From Sphaerochaetaceae bacterium (GTDB lineage: Bacteria > Spirochaetota > Spirochaetia > Sphaerochaetales > Sphaerochaetaceae), in the NCBI GenBank assembly GCA_028532765.1, contig JAQQAR010000008.1, forward strand, positions 1 through 64,000: a DNA stretch of 64,000 bases. The letters run 5' to 3'. Positions 54,540 through 63,730 of this stretch are shown piece by piece. How positions within the stretch are numbered: position 1 is the stretch's first letter; each line of letters opens with the position of its first letter. A program made the translations under genes and the position numbers. The notes beneath the pieces were generated by a model. The model was not told the DNA's origin. It saw only the letters and a program-made list of their open reading frames with translations, and made no database searches.

Positions 54540-56993
54540 GCGTAAATACTCTACATATCCAGTGTCCCAAGATCCTGCAAAGAGCTTCTCTCGCTTGATC
54601 GTAAGCTTGCTTGCAATCAGAAACTTGTCAACATCAGAACCGAAGAGCAATTTGATCAGGTTACGTTCCCCAGTAATACGAACCATGTAATGGTGAGGTG
54701 TATCTCCCTTGGTTACTTCCAGGGAGGTATCAGATGCTTGCAAACGTTTCTCCAAAATCTCTGTGTACGGTTCCTCACCTTTGGTGTCGATGCTGAACAG
54801 GCTTCCTTTCAGGTGCTTGGCAAGCGTCTGCTTTTTCGGTCCCCTCAGGAATAATACATCCAGGATTGCGTATCCTTCGTTAAGGGTTTGTTGCAACTCT
54901 CCTCTCACCTTTTCCTCATCCAGCGTTCCGTCGTCCACCAATTCTGCGAGCATTACCTCTTCTTCACCAGCGATTCCAATGGAAAGGGGGTTCACAAACT
55001 CAAGCTTAGGCTTGGGATTGAATCCTTGGGTGAACTGCACATCAAGCGCTGAGCGCTGGAATGCCATCTCAAAGTTTCTCATCGCATTGATATGGCTTAC
55101 ATAGAGCGCAGAGCCATGTCTGGAATAGCGAATCACCGTCTGTACCGTGTCGGCTTGAACTGGATGAGACAGGTTAGTTTCTACAGGTTTCACATCTTTC
55201 TTTTGCTCAAGAATGGGATCCTTGTGGATTACATCCACTACCTGATGGGCAGTGGAGCATGCTCCACACTGATGTTCACAGACATCGTAGCAACGATCGG
55301 TTAAGAGTAAATTCTTCGCCCTATCCCACTCTTCCTTGAGAAATTTCTTTCCGACACGCAAGGAAACAGAATCCCAGGGCAACTCCTCATCAACATCATA
55401 GTCCTTGAAAATAGCTTCCTCTGGATTGTAGGGAGCTTCAGCAATAGCCTCTTTCCAAAGATCATACTGGAGGTACTCATTCCATGCATCCAGGCGGCAC
55501 CCCTTCTGGTAAGCATCCTCAATCACATCTGCATACCGAGCATCGCCCCTGCTGATCAGACCCTCAAGATAACTAACGCTCGGTTCGTGGTAACTTACCT
55601 TGCATCCCTTGATCCGCTCATTGATCATTTTCTTCAACTGGCTCAGCTGTTGGTAGCTCTGTTCAGGGGTGAGCTGTCCACACCACTGGAATGGGGTATG
55701 CGGCTTGGGGATGAATGTGCCGACGTTGATATTCATCCGTATATGGGTCTCATCCCAGATTGCCCCAAGGTAGTCCACAATTGCTTGGTTCTCTTCCTCT
55801 CGGTCTACTACAGGAAGGCCAATCATGAAGTAGAATTTTGCCAGTTTCCACCCTCTGCTCTTCGCCTCCTTGGCAATGCCAATAACCTGTTCCAAGGGGA
55901 CAGGCTTGTTCATGGCAAGCTGCCATGACTCTTTGGGTGTCTCGATGGCAAAGGTCAGCCCACTCTTACGTACCTCACTCAACTGCTCGAGGATTCCCAA
56001 GGAGAAGGAGTTGACCTTCAAGCTGGGCAGGGCAAAGGAGACATGCTTGGAAGCAAACTCTGCATTCAGTGTCTCGATCATCTCCTTGATATAGGGATGG
56101 TCCCCACTGGAGAGAGAACTAAGGGTTACCTCCCGGTATCCCAACGTATCGACATACTGACTCACCTCTTCCTTGATGGTTTCATAGAGCTTCTGCCTGT
56201 ATGGTTTGTAGTACTGTCCTGCATGACAGAAACGACAGCCGTTGGGACATCCTCTCATGATCTCCACAACCCCATTATCCTGGGCTACCTTGAAGGAAGG
56301 AACCACATAGTGCTGGTATCGGGCATCACGCTTAAGCCCGAAGGAGTCATCAATGAATCGCAAGGATCGCTTCTTCTCTGGTGACCAGAGGAACGGGAAC
56401 TCCTGGAGCATCTTGAGTGTTTCCACTCTTCCATTGCCTTGCTCCCTGGCTTTTCTCATGGCCTGGACCACTTGTTCCAAGCCACCCTCAGCCTCACCAA
56501 TGAAAACAAAATCCACAAACGGGGAGAATGGCAGGGGATTGGTTACCGCAGGGCCTCCAAGAATGACAATAGGATGCTCATCCCCGCGGTCCTTGCTCCT
56601 GAGAGGTATTTGCCCAAGTTCCAATACCTGGAGTACATTGGTTGCACATAATTCATACCCGATGGATATACCCAACAAATCCAACTCATACAATGGCTTA
56701 TGCAGATCCAAGGTATAAAGGGGAAGCTGTTTCTTTCTCAGCAATTCCTCAAAGTCAGGGGCAACGGAAAAAACCCGGTCACAATGCACATGTTCCATCC
56801 GGTTCAGAAGATCGTAGAGGATTCTCACGGCATTGTTGCTCATCCCTATCTCATAGAGATCAGGGAAACAGATTGCTGCATGGAAATCCACAGCACCCAT
56901 GTTCTTCTTACCATAGTGGAATTCTCCACCAGTATATCGGCTTGGTTGTGCAACCATTACCAGATCGTCGGCTAATGCCTCAAGTATATTCAT
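54528..56993 (-). CDS. B12-binding-type radical SAM protein fused to DUF2344
   Basis: An 821-residue protein of the TIGR03960-type radical SAM family with a C-terminal TIGR03936/DUF2344 domain. The first 200 residues resemble a cobalamin-binding fold (AICFPDLYEIGMSNNAVRIL). MRGCPNGCRFCHAGQYY (about 250) is the CxxxCxxC cluster. CYDVCEHQCGACS (about 575) is a second Cys cluster, and from about 620 the DUF2344 part reads YSRHGSALYVSHINAMRNFEMAF and QGFNPKPKLEFVNPLSIGIAG. The reaction is not established; the family is often next to RNase G and ribosomal genes, hinting at RNA modification. AAAGGA lies 6 nt before ATG 56993; a TTG two codons earlier is ignored. Confidence 0.87.
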   Translation of the reverse strand: MNILEALADDLVMVAQPSRYTGGEFHYGKKNMGAVDFHAAICFPDLYEIGMSNNAVRILYDLLNRMEHVHCDRVFSVAPDFEELLRKKQLPLYTLDLHKPLYELDLLGISIGYELCATNVLQVLELGQIPLRSKDRGDEHPIVILGGPAVTNPLPFSPFVDFVFIGEAEGGLEQVVQAMRKAREQGNGRVETLKMLQEFPFLWSPEKKRSLRFIDDSFGLKRDARYQHYVVPSFKVAQDNGVVEIMRGCPNGCRFCHAGQYYKPYRQKLYETIKEEVSQYVDTLGYREVTLSSLSSGDHPYIKEMIETLNAEFASKHVSFALPSLKVNSFSLGILEQLSEVRKSGLTFAIETPKESWQLAMNKPVPLEQVIGIAKEAKSRGWKLAKFYFMIGLPVVDREEENQAIVDYLGAIWDETHIRMNINVGTFIPKPHTPFQWCGQLTPEQSYQQLSQLKKMINERIKGCKVSYHEPSVSYLEGLISRGDARYADVIEDAYQKGCRLDAWNEYLQYDLWKEAIAEAPYNPEEAIFKDYDVDEELPWDSVSLRVGKKFLKEEWDRAKNLLLTDRCYDVCEHQCGACSTAHQVVDVIHKDPILEQKKDVKPVETNLSHPVQADTVQTVIRYSRHGSALYVSHINAMRNFEMAFQRSALDVQFTQGFNPKPKLEFVNPLSIGIAGEEEVMLAELVDDGTLDEEKVRGELQQTLNEGYAILDVLFLRGPKKQTLAKHLKGSLFSIDTKGEEPYTEILEKRLQASDTSLEVTKGDTPHHYMVRITGERNLIKLLFGSDVDKFLIASKLTIKREKLFAGSWDTGYVEYLRSIQ

Positions 56994-57015
56994 TCTCAAT
57001 CCTTTCTCTATATAT

Positions 57016-57783
57016 TCATTCCATTGACAAGGTCTGGTATTTATTGGCCAGAACCCTGAAATCTGCTTGTGTACAAAGTGTAGCTAAAGATGCATACAGC
57101 ATCTGTCTCTCCTGCGTGGTCAGGTCTGCCTGCTCATACTCCTGAGCAAGGGGGACCAGCGTCTGTGCCCATGCCTTTGATGGTAGCTGAGAAGCAATAG
57201 TAGCAAGCAGAGACACTGCTTCTCCATTTTCCAGATCCCCAAGTGCATCTCGTATCTGTCCAAGGGGTGCTTCTGCCTCGAGCAGCAAAAGTGCATACTC
57301 CCTGTCATCCAACTGCTGCCTGAGGTAGGTGGCAAATACCATGGCTGCCTCCTGAGAGCGACCAAGGGCCATCAGTGCCTGATAGTAGGCTCTCGCTCCC
57401 TGAGTCCCCAGGGCACCAGCCTCATCAAGGAACGCGGCTTGCCCAACAACGAGCTCTGCATAGCCTTCACGGTCAGCGAGAATAAGCATCAGGTTCCGGG
57501 CCGCCATACTGGCTCCTTCTTCTCCTGTTATCTCCTGATACAAATCAAGGCTCTGCAATGCCGATTTGTTATCACCACGCTCAGCCTGCGCAAGTGCAAG
57601 ATAGTAAAGGCTACCGCTTCTGTAGGTTTCCCTGAAATCCTTTTTTGCTGCACGGTATAAGGCATCCCATTCCCCTCGCTGTGCAAGCTCCTGCAAGGAG
57701 GAAGCATCTTTTGCACAGGAAGAAAACAGCAAAACAAGAAAAAAGGAGAACAGAAGGAGCTTCCACAATCGTGTTTTCTTCAT
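57016..57783 (-). CDS. TPR-containing lipoprotein
   Basis: A 255-residue protein with a lipoprotein signal peptide (basic MKKTRLWK, hydrophobic core, lipobox LFSSC with Cys23) and helical repeats of TPR type (LYYLALAQAERGDNKSALQSL, ARAYYQALMALGRSQEAAMVFATYL). Likely a periplasm-facing envelope lipoprotein, function unknown. The ATG has AGGAG upstream and lies only 26 nt after the end of the RNase P RNA; the radical SAM gene follows after 22 nt, so the three may share a transcript. Confidence 0.8.
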   Translation of the reverse strand: MKKTRLWKLLLFSFFLVLLFSSCAKDASSLQELAQRGEWDALYRAAKKDFRETYRSGSLYYLALAQAERGDNKSALQSLDLYQEITGEEGASMAARNLMLILADREGYAELVVGQAAFLDEAGALGTQGARAYYQALMALGRSQEAAMVFATYLRQQLDDREYALLLLEAEAPLGQIRDALGDLENGEAVSLLATIASQLPSKAWAQTLVPLAQEYEQADLTTQERQMLYASLATLCTQADFRVLANKYQTLSME

Positions 57784-57809
57784 CCTCTGTTCTCCTGTCT
57801 ATCATAAAA

Positions 57810-58144
57810 CAAGGCAAGCAATAAGCCGGGTTCTGTTTGTGATGATCATCTATCCAAGAACCTTGTTGCCAAGGCTCTTTAGCAACCGACCCGCAGGTTC
57901 AGGGCGGACAACCCACCTGCTGCTTGGTTTTGCTCCTGACGAGGCTTACCCTGCCACCCCTGTTGCCAGTGGTGCGGTGGGCTCTTACCCCACCATTTCA
58001 CCCTTACCGGAAAACCGGCGGTATTTTTTCTGTGGTGCTCTCTATAGCGTTACCGCTCCCGGGTGTTACCCGGCGTCATGTCCTATGGAGCCCGGACTTT
58101 CCTCAAGAGGCTGGTAGCCGCCCGCGATCATCTAGCCTACCTTG
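57810..58144 (-). ncRNA. rnpB: RNase P RNA (bacterial type A)
   Basis: Catalytic RNA that trims tRNA 5' leaders. On the minus strand the conserved 5' block (GGCGGCTACC..., GAGGAAAGTCCGGGCTCC, then ATAGG) and the 3' block (CCCTGAACCTGCGGGTCGG; AGATGATCATCACAAACAGA; ACCCGGCTTA) are present, with the expected P1 pairing of both ends (CAAGGTAGGC with GCTTGCCTTG) that sets the boundaries. It starts 8 nt after the zinc-ribbon gene stop and is followed by TTTTAT, so the P1 helix plus T run may act as terminator. Ends are accurate to a few bases. Confidence 0.95.
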
Positions 58145-58152
58145 AAAAAAAC

Positions 58153-58971
58153 CTAGAGCAAATCGTCGAATTCACTGCTATCGACAAAGTCGGAAAGCCC
58201 GCCTTCCTCAATATCCACATCTTCAACATGCTTGCGGAACTTCTCTTCTGCACCTTCAGCTTCCTCATAAAAGAGAATACGACTGCAGTACGGGCAGAAT
58301 TCAATTTCCTTTGCTTCCCTGACCTCATTGACGAACTGGTTTGGAAGAACGATATGACAGCCCTGGCATACCAATCCATGGATGGGAACAATCCCTTTTC
58401 CTTTCTTGTTCTTCACAATATTGCAGAACTTGTTGTACAGGTCTTCATCAATGTCACCACCAATGTAACTAAGGCACTTTTTCTCAAGTGCTTCAAGTTC
58501 CTTCCGTTTCTCATCAAGCAGGGATTCAATCTTGCTTGCCTCGCTGTCAACTTCCTGTTTCTGGAGTGACATCAACTGCTCTTTTTCAGTAAGGCGTTCA
58601 CTATACTCGTTGACCTGCTTCTCTTTCACATGCAACTGCTTGAGCAGACTCTGTTCCTTTGCTGCAGCATCCTTGATCTCTTTCTCCAACGCCTCAAATT
58701 CACGCTGGGTACTGATCAACTCCATCTGCTTCTCAGAGTTTTCACGAGCCAATACTGCATCATCATACTGGATGTGAAGGCTTTTCAGATCATCCTTGGC
58801 TGCTTCACTTCTCGTATGTTCCTCAATATATTCAAGGTTAATCTTGTCGAGCAGCTCCTGCTTGACCTTCAAATCCCTTGGCAACTTGACAATCTCATCC
58901 TCAAGCGCAAAACGGTCACTAAGGTCTTCCTGCAGCTGGTTGAGTCGTGCAAATACTTCTGCTTCTTCCAT
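58153..58971 (-). CDS. C4-type zinc ribbon, coiled-coil protein (CdsZ/CT398-like)
   Basis: A 272-residue protein: a long coiled-coil hairpin (about 1-175, heptad-rich, e.g. EFEALEKEIKDAAAKEQSL) followed by a four-Cys zinc ribbon (HGLVCQGCHIVL ... EFCPYCSRILFYEE, about 200-238) and an acidic tail. This matches the bacterial zf-RING_7/CdsZ family, which in Chlamydia interacts with sigma54 and secretion components; in spirochaetes the gene is found beside rpoD. The second of two adjacent ATGs is chosen because GGGAG is then 6 nt upstream. It is the third gene of the dnaG-rpoD operon. Confidence 0.88.
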   Translation of the reverse strand: MEEAEVFARLNQLQEDLSDRFALEDEIVKLPRDLKVKQELLDKINLEYIEEHTRSEAAKDDLKSLHIQYDDAVLARENSEKQMELISTQREFEALEKEIKDAAAKEQSLLKQLHVKEKQVNEYSERLTEKEQLMSLQKQEVDSEASKIESLLDEKRKELEALEKKCLSYIGGDIDEDLYNKFCNIVKNKKGKGIVPIHGLVCQGCHIVLPNQFVNEVREAKEIEFCPYCSRILFYEEAEGAEEKFRKHVEDVDIEEGGLSDFVDSSEFDDLL

Positions 58972-58990
58972 CATCTTCTCCCTGTATCTC

Positions 58991-61045
58991 TCAAATGAAA
59001 TCCTTCAATTTCCTACTTCGCTTGGGATGTCTGAGCCTTCTCAAAGCTTTTGCTTCAATCTGGCGGATACGTTCCCTTGTTACCTCAAAATACAACCCAA
59101 CTTCCTCGAGTGTCAATGAATACCCATCATCGAGTCCGAATCGCATTTTCAGTACTTCCTGCTCTCTTGCAGGAAGTGTAGCCAAAACGTCCTTCAGCTG
59201 TTCCTGCAGCAGTGCATATGCTGTCTGTGTGGCTGGATTCTCGACTTCCTTGTCCTCAATGAAATCACTGAGCAAGGAGTCTTCCTCTTCACCAACAGGA
59301 GTCTCAAGGCTGATTGGCTCACGGGCAACATTCTTGACTGCCTTGACCTTGATCTCGGTCCAGCCCAGCTTCTCAGCCACTTCCTCATCGGTGGGTTCAC
59401 GACCCAAGGATTGCATAAGCATCCTTGACTCCCGTACCACCTTGTTGATCTGTTCGATCATGTGTACGGGAACCCTGATGGTTCTTGCCTGATCACTGAT
59501 CGAACGGGTAATTGCCTGGCGGATCCACCACGTGGCATAGGTAGAGAACTTGAAACCCTTGCGGTATTCAAACTTCTCGACTGCCTTGATCAATCCAATA
59601 TTGCCTTCCTGAACCAAGTCAAAGAAGTGCAAGCCACGGTTGGTATATTTCTTAGCGATGGAGACAACCAGACGCAAGTTTGCCCTGATCAACCTATCCT
59701 TCGCATCCTTCATCATCTTCTGACCATACTTGATCTTGGTGGAATGAATCAGGATATTCTCACAGGTATCCTCAAACTGATATTCTATCTGTTTCAGGTC
59801 CTTCTCCGTGAGCTGCAAGTCCCTGATCAGGTCCTTGATCGTATCACTGCTTAGATGAAGCTCTTCCTCAATGATGGCACTCTTGCCTTGGGTTGCAAGG
59901 TCACGGCCAAGTTGACGTAGCTCCTTGGGGTTGGTTATATGCAACTTGTTTTCCAGTTGCTGCTTCTTCTCTTTGTATGAACGAATCCTGTTCTCTGCAT
60001 CAATGAAGTCATGGGTGAAGGAGGTAATTTCCTCAGGCTGCAGATCAAACTTTCCGAGCTTCTTGAGCAAGGTCTTCCTCGATTTCAGGAGTCCCTCTTC
60101 ACGCAAGACATCCTCGCCTGTGCTGATCATCTGCTCTTTCTTGCCCATATAGTTCTTAAGCCCGGCCTGAACTTCCTTCAAAGGCTCCTTGTAGTACTGG
60201 TTGAATCGCTTCTGTACGGTAACAAGTTCCTTATAATCCTTCGCGTTGTACTCTTCTTCCTGTCCCTCGATCTTCAGGTTGAGTGTCTTGAAGATTTCAT
60301 AGAAGCGGGTAATCATGACACCGCTTTCCTGAATGACTTCCTTGATGATCAAGGCTCCATCTTCCATCTTCTTACTCAGCTCAACCTCTTGCTCAGCGGT
60401 CAGAAGGTTCTCCCTTCCAATCTCCCTGAGATACAAGCGTATAGGATCATCCCCACTGGTATCGCTCTTATCGGTACCGAGGATTGTATTGTGCCTGCTA
60501 TGATCGCTGTCCCCATCCCGCTCTTCCAGGCTGGAGATGTCAACAAACCGCTCACCGCCCCCTACCGAATCATCATCGGTACTTAAGGCGGTCCAGTCAC
60601 TCTTTATGGAATCATCTTCCTCTTCATCTTCATCAAGCGCATCATCGTCATCATCCGCATCGGGATCAGACCCATGTTTTGCTTTCTTCTTGGATTTTTC
60701 TTCATCATCCTTGATGTGTTCATCAGGAAAATGTTCAATCAAGTCATCAACCGTGATGCTCTCATCATCATCAAGAAGGTCATCCGGCTCATCATCAAGG
60801 TCATCTGTATCGATTTCATCGGGATTCGGACCATCTGGGAAAACACCAGCAACATGGGCATCCTCACTCTCTGTGACATCAATTTCCAGTTCACTGAGTG
60901 TTTGCATGATTTCATCGACAGCCTCATCCGTGGCATGTTTCGGCCCGAGAGCATTGCGTATCTCGTCCTTGGTCACCTGTCCGGTCTCTGCTGCGCGCGC
61001 TACCATGTCCTTGAGAATGGTCTGCGAAATAGTTTCATCAAGCAT
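58991..61045 (-). CDS. rpoD: RNA polymerase primary sigma factor RpoD
   Basis: The housekeeping sigma70. The 684-residue protein has region 1.1 (about 1-60), a long acidic insert (about 70-160, runs of Asp and Glu) absent from short primary sigmas, region 1.2 ([11 protein letters not shown], from 199), a non-conserved region, region 2 ([47 protein letters not shown] for -10 recognition), region 3 and region 4 ([21 protein letters not shown], -35 recognition). The TTGACA/TATAAT promoters seen in this window suit it. SD before the ATG is weak. Confidence 0.97.
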   Translation of the reverse strand: MLDETISQTILKDMVARAAETGQVTKDEIRNALGPKHATDEAVDEIMQTLSELEIDVTESEDAHVAGVFPDGPNPDEIDTDDLDDEPDDLLDDDESITVDDLIEHFPDEHIKDDEEKSKKKAKHGSDPDADDDDDALDEDEEEDDSIKSDWTALSTDDDSVGGGERFVDISSLEERDGDSDHSRHNTILGTDKSDTSGDDPIRLYLREIGRENLLTAEQEVELSKKMEDGALIIKEVIQESGVMITRFYEIFKTLNLKIEGQEEEYNAKDYKELVTVQKRFNQYYKEPLKEVQAGLKNYMGKKEQMISTGEDVLREEGLLKSRKTLLKKLGKFDLQPEEITSFTHDFIDAENRIRSYKEKKQQLENKLHITNPKELRQLGRDLATQGKSAIIEEELHLSSDTIKDLIRDLQLTEKDLKQIEYQFEDTCENILIHSTKIKYGQKMMKDAKDRLIRANLRLVVSIAKKYTNRGLHFFDLVQEGNIGLIKAVEKFEYRKGFKFSTYATWWIRQAITRSISDQARTIRVPVHMIEQINKVVRESRMLMQSLGREPTDEEVAEKLGWTEIKVKAVKNVAREPISLETPVGEEEDSLLSDFIEDKEVENPATQTAYALLQEQLKDVLATLPAREQEVLKMRFGLDDGYSLTLEEVGLYFEVTRERIRQIEAKALRRLRHPKRSRKLKDFI

Positions 61046-61067
61046 CTGTATTTCTTACCTACCCTGT

Positions 61068-62864
61068 TTACATCTCCTGTCCAAGAGTACGCTTAAGTTG
61101 TGCTATCTTAGCATCAATCTCAGTCTTCTCTCGAAGCAGTTCCTCGATCCCTTCATCCTCAGTTCCGTCCTGAAGACTAATATCCAAAAGTCGTTTATTG
61201 CTTAAACGACGCTTCTCATAATTACGCAGTTGAATTCGATTCACTGCTTCGTTGAGAACTTCAACTGGAGCCAGCCGAAATTCCTCCATAGCAAAGGACG
61301 ATGCTACGTCACTTCTCAGTTGCGGGTCTTCAATCATCTGCAAGATATATTCATCGTGCTTTCCGACATCTTCCCGTGCAGCCTCCTCCAATACATCATA
61401 GAGAGCCTCAGCCTCACTGTCCTCCAGATCCTCAACAGCTAATTTGTATCGAGTTTGCAAATACAAATCCCGGTTGTTGACCAAAGTCAGCATTGCATAC
61501 AAATCAACAGAAATGGTCGCTGGATTCAACGCCCGGATCTGTCTCTCCTCATTCCTGACAGCCGGTTTAACAACAACCCGCTCCTTACGTGAATAATCGT
61601 CAAGAATTGACGACTCGTCAACATTCAAGCGGGAAGCCAGGATTTTTATTAGATCCTGCTTCTCAATCGACGACTGTGTGACGTCCAAATATGGCCGAAC
61701 CGCATGAAATACAGAGGTTTTGCCTTTGGGCGTCAGTGTATCATACTGGTTTACCGCATTGTTTACAAGATAATGAAACCCTTGAACTGCATGTTGCAGC
61801 TCATTTTGCAGGGCTTCCTCCCCTTTCTCCTGCACCAACTCTGAGGCATCCTTTGCACTCTTGAGCATGAGCACAGAATTTTCCATGCCAAAATCCTGGG
61901 CAATGACCAATGCTTTCTGAGCTGCACTCTGCCCTGCCCTGTCGCTATCGAAGAGAATCTGTACCGAGGTACAATATCTTCTCAGCAATTTACCCTGGTC
62001 TTCAGTAAAGGAGGTGCCCAATGGAGCCATTGCATTGGTAAAACCACTCTGATGCAGGGCAACCACATCGAAATTTCCTTCACAGAGTATAGCCTTCTGG
62101 CTTTTCTTGATGGTTTCAAGTGATTCATACAAGCCGAACAGGTTGTGTTTCTTGCTGTAGATCATTGTCTCTGGGGTATTGATGTACTTTGCTTTCGAGG
62201 TATTTGAAAGGTCCCTCCCCCCGAAAGCTACTGTCTTTCCTTGCCAGTTACGGATGGGAAACATCAAACGGTCACGAAACAGCGGGAAACGGGGATTGTT
62301 CTGGCTGAAGAGACCACTCTGCTTGAGGAGTTCATCACTGTAGTGGTGTTTGCGGAGGAATGAATACAGCCATTGCCCATCTGAAGGGGCATACCCAAGG
62401 TTGAATCGCTCCCACATCTCCTCGCTGACATTACGATCTTTCAGATACGCCCTTGCTTGTTCTGCTTGTCTGGAATGTACCAGAAGGTAGTGAAACGATC
62501 CGGCAATCTTGTCATAAAGCTCAAACAAGGTCTCTTTCAGGTCACGCTTACTCTTATCCTCTTCAGTCTCATCTGCAAGTTCAATGTTTGCCCTTCTTGC
62601 CAGCATCTTGACTGACTCGACAAAACTCACCTTCTCCATCTCCATGAGGAAGTCGAACATCGAGCCGCCTTTCTTGCAACTGAAACAGTAATAGAAACCT
62701 TGTTCATCAACTACGGAAAAGGACGGAGTTTTCTCTTCATGGAAAGGGCAGAGGCCCCAAAGCCTTCCACCCCTGGCACTCAAGGTGACATAATCAGAGA
62801 CTACCTCACTGAGTGGGATTCGTGCCTTGATCTGTTCAAGTACCGATTCCGAAATCTTTGCCAT
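61068..62864 (-). CDS. dnaG: DNA primase DnaG
   Basis: Makes RNA primers at the replication fork. The 598-residue protein has the CHC2 zinc finger (LCPFHEEKTPSF ... YYCFSCKKGG, about 38-65), the RNA polymerase core with LNRFNLGYAP-like EEMWERFNLGYAP and MFPIRNWQGKTVAFGGR, and the TOPRIM domain (AILCEGNFDVVALHQSG; ILFDSDRAGQSAA), then a divergent helicase-binding C-terminus. rpoD follows after 22 nt: the dnaG-rpoD macromolecular synthesis arrangement. Confidence 0.96.
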   Translation of the reverse strand: MAKISESVLEQIKARIPLSEVVSDYVTLSARGGRLWGLCPFHEEKTPSFSVVDEQGFYYCFSCKKGGSMFDFLMEMEKVSFVESVKMLARRANIELADETEEDKSKRDLKETLFELYDKIAGSFHYLLVHSRQAEQARAYLKDRNVSEEMWERFNLGYAPSDGQWLYSFLRKHHYSDELLKQSGLFSQNNPRFPLFRDRLMFPIRNWQGKTVAFGGRDLSNTSKAKYINTPETMIYSKKHNLFGLYESLETIKKSQKAILCEGNFDVVALHQSGFTNAMAPLGTSFTEDQGKLLRRYCTSVQILFDSDRAGQSAAQKALVIAQDFGMENSVLMLKSAKDASELVQEKGEEALQNELQHAVQGFHYLVNNAVNQYDTLTPKGKTSVFHAVRPYLDVTQSSIEKQDLIKILASRLNVDESSILDDYSRKERVVVKPAVRNEERQIRALNPATISVDLYAMLTLVNNRDLYLQTRYKLAVEDLEDSEAEALYDVLEEAAREDVGKHDEYILQMIEDPQLRSDVASSFAMEEFRLAPVEVLNEAVNRIQLRNYEKRRLSNKRLLDISLQDGTEDEGIEELLREKTEIDAKIAQLKRTLGQEM

Positions 62865-62872
62865 CGCTTTAC

Positions 62873-63313
62873 CTAATCCCGTATGATCGGACTTTGCTGA
62901 AGATCTATCCTCAAGAGATCATCGATCTCTTCTTTAGAATAGAGTCTCCCCCCTCCGATTCCCGGACATGACTTCTTCTCTTCTTCCCAATGTTCCTCGC
63001 TCTCCAGTATACTCATCCAGAACGGATAGGTCCTACACTGCCTGGGTCGTCCTTCATATACCGAGCAACCCTTTTCGTTCAGGAACACACAGTCATAATT
63101 CTGTTTTTCCTTCAAACTGATCATGGAAAATGCACCCATATCAACTATCCGGCAATAGGTTTTTATGAATGCTTGCTCATCCATACCGGTATGGGCACAA
63201 AGTCGATCAAGATCTGGTTGCGAGAGAAATACATACCCCGGTTCACAGCTGCAACAATAGCGGCAACCCTCTATACAAGAAAACCGTAAGCCATCCTCAT
63301 AGAAGCAACTCAT
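62873..63313 (-). CDS. YkgJ-type cysteine cluster protein
   Basis: A 146-residue protein of the YkgJ/CxxCxxCC (putative zinc- or iron-chelating) family, function unknown. Near the N-terminus GCRYCCSCEPG gives a Cys-rich cluster; NYDCVFLNEKGCSVYEGRPRQCRTYPFW is the second half of the family signature (C-x7-C-x-V-Y-x3-P-x2-C-R-x-Y-P). ATG 63313 is preferred to an upstream GTG since AGGGG is well placed. dnaG starts 8 nt after its stop, so it is probably the first gene of the dnaG-rpoD operon. Confidence 0.85.
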   Translation of the reverse strand: MSCFYEDGLRFSCIEGCRYCCSCEPGYVFLSQPDLDRLCAHTGMDEQAFIKTYCRIVDMGAFSMISLKEKQNYDCVFLNEKGCSVYEGRPRQCRTYPFWMSILESEEHWEEEKKSCPGIGGGRLYSKEEIDDLLRIDLQQSPIIRD

Positions 63314-63341
63314 CAACACCCCTTTTTCACGATACAGACAG

Positions 63342-63373
63342 GAAAAAGGCCTTCCTCAAAGAAGAAGGCCTCC
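63342..63373 (-). terminator. Intrinsic terminator after tRNA-Tyr
   Basis: On minus, AGGCCTTCTT and AGGAAGGCCT pair around a short loop, followed by five T. It begins a few nt after the tRNA 3' end and separates the tRNA from the YkgJ-type gene. Confidence 0.88.
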
Positions 63374-63376
63374 AAG

Positions 63377-63458
63377 TGGAGAGAGAAGGATTCGAACCTT
63401 CGAAGGTATAACCAACAGATTTACAGTCTGCCCCCTTTGGCCACTCGGGAACCTCTCC
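63377..63458 (-). tRNA. tRNA-Tyr (anticodon GTA)
   Basis: An 82-nt class II tRNA with a long variable arm. The acceptor arm GGAGAGG pairs with TCTCTCC (last pair G-U), the D-arm contains CCGAGTGGCC, the anticodon loop is CTGTAAA (GTA), and the T-arm is GGTTCGAATCC. Discriminator A; CCA is not encoded. The GUN anticodon makes it a queuosine substrate. Confidence 0.96.
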
Positions 63459-63476
63459 ATGCCAAAAGACATTCGT

Positions 63477-63505
63477 ACATTACAAACTCTGCATTGTTTT
63501 GTCAA
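63477..63505 (-). promoter_or_regulatory. Promoter of tRNA-Tyr
   Basis: On minus, TTGACA (63505-63500) and TAATGT (63482-63477) with 17-nt spacing, starting transcription about 12 nt before the tRNA. Confidence 0.65.
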
Positions 63506-63561
63506 CCTGTCTCAGTAAAATTCTTGATTTCTCTCATTGCAAGGCGTTTTTCCCCAAGTTC

Positions 63562-63590
63562 TTGACAGATTTGCCCTCTGTCGATATAGT
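63562..63590 (+). promoter_or_regulatory. Promoter of tRNA-Thr
   Basis: TTGACA (63562-63567) and TATAGT (63585-63590) with 17-nt spacing: a near-consensus promoter, 13 nt before the tRNA. It diverges from the tRNA-Tyr promoter. Confidence 0.85.
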
Positions 63591-63603
63591 GCACAGAGTC
63601 AAA

Positions 63604-63675
63604 GCCGACTTAGCTCAGCGGTAGAGCACGTGACTTGTAATCTCGGGGTCGTCAGTTCAATCCTGACAGTCGGCT
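63604..63675 (+). tRNA. tRNA-Thr (anticodon TGT)
   Basis: A 72-nt class I tRNA: acceptor GCCGACT pairs with AGTCGGC, D-arm GCTCAGCGGTAGAGC, anticodon loop CTTGTAA (TGT), T-arm CAGTTCAATCCTG. Discriminator T; CCA not encoded. Confidence 0.96.
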
Positions 63676-63681
63676 CACATG

Positions 63682-63710
63682 GGGGCACACCACTATGGTG
63701 TGCCCCTTTT
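63682..63710 (+). terminator. Intrinsic terminator after tRNA-Thr
   Basis: An 11-bp perfect stem (GGGGCACACCA with TGGTGTGCCCC), 3-nt loop, followed by TTTT, 7 nt after the tRNA. Confidence 0.92.
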
Positions 63711-63730
63711 CATCTTTCCCGCACAGCTGT

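Noticed and set aside
60537-61205. A Ser-rich plus-strand open frame opposite rpoD
   Set aside because: It is the complement of the Asp/Glu-rich insert of RpoD (GAT/GAA runs read as TC-rich Ser codons), not a gene.
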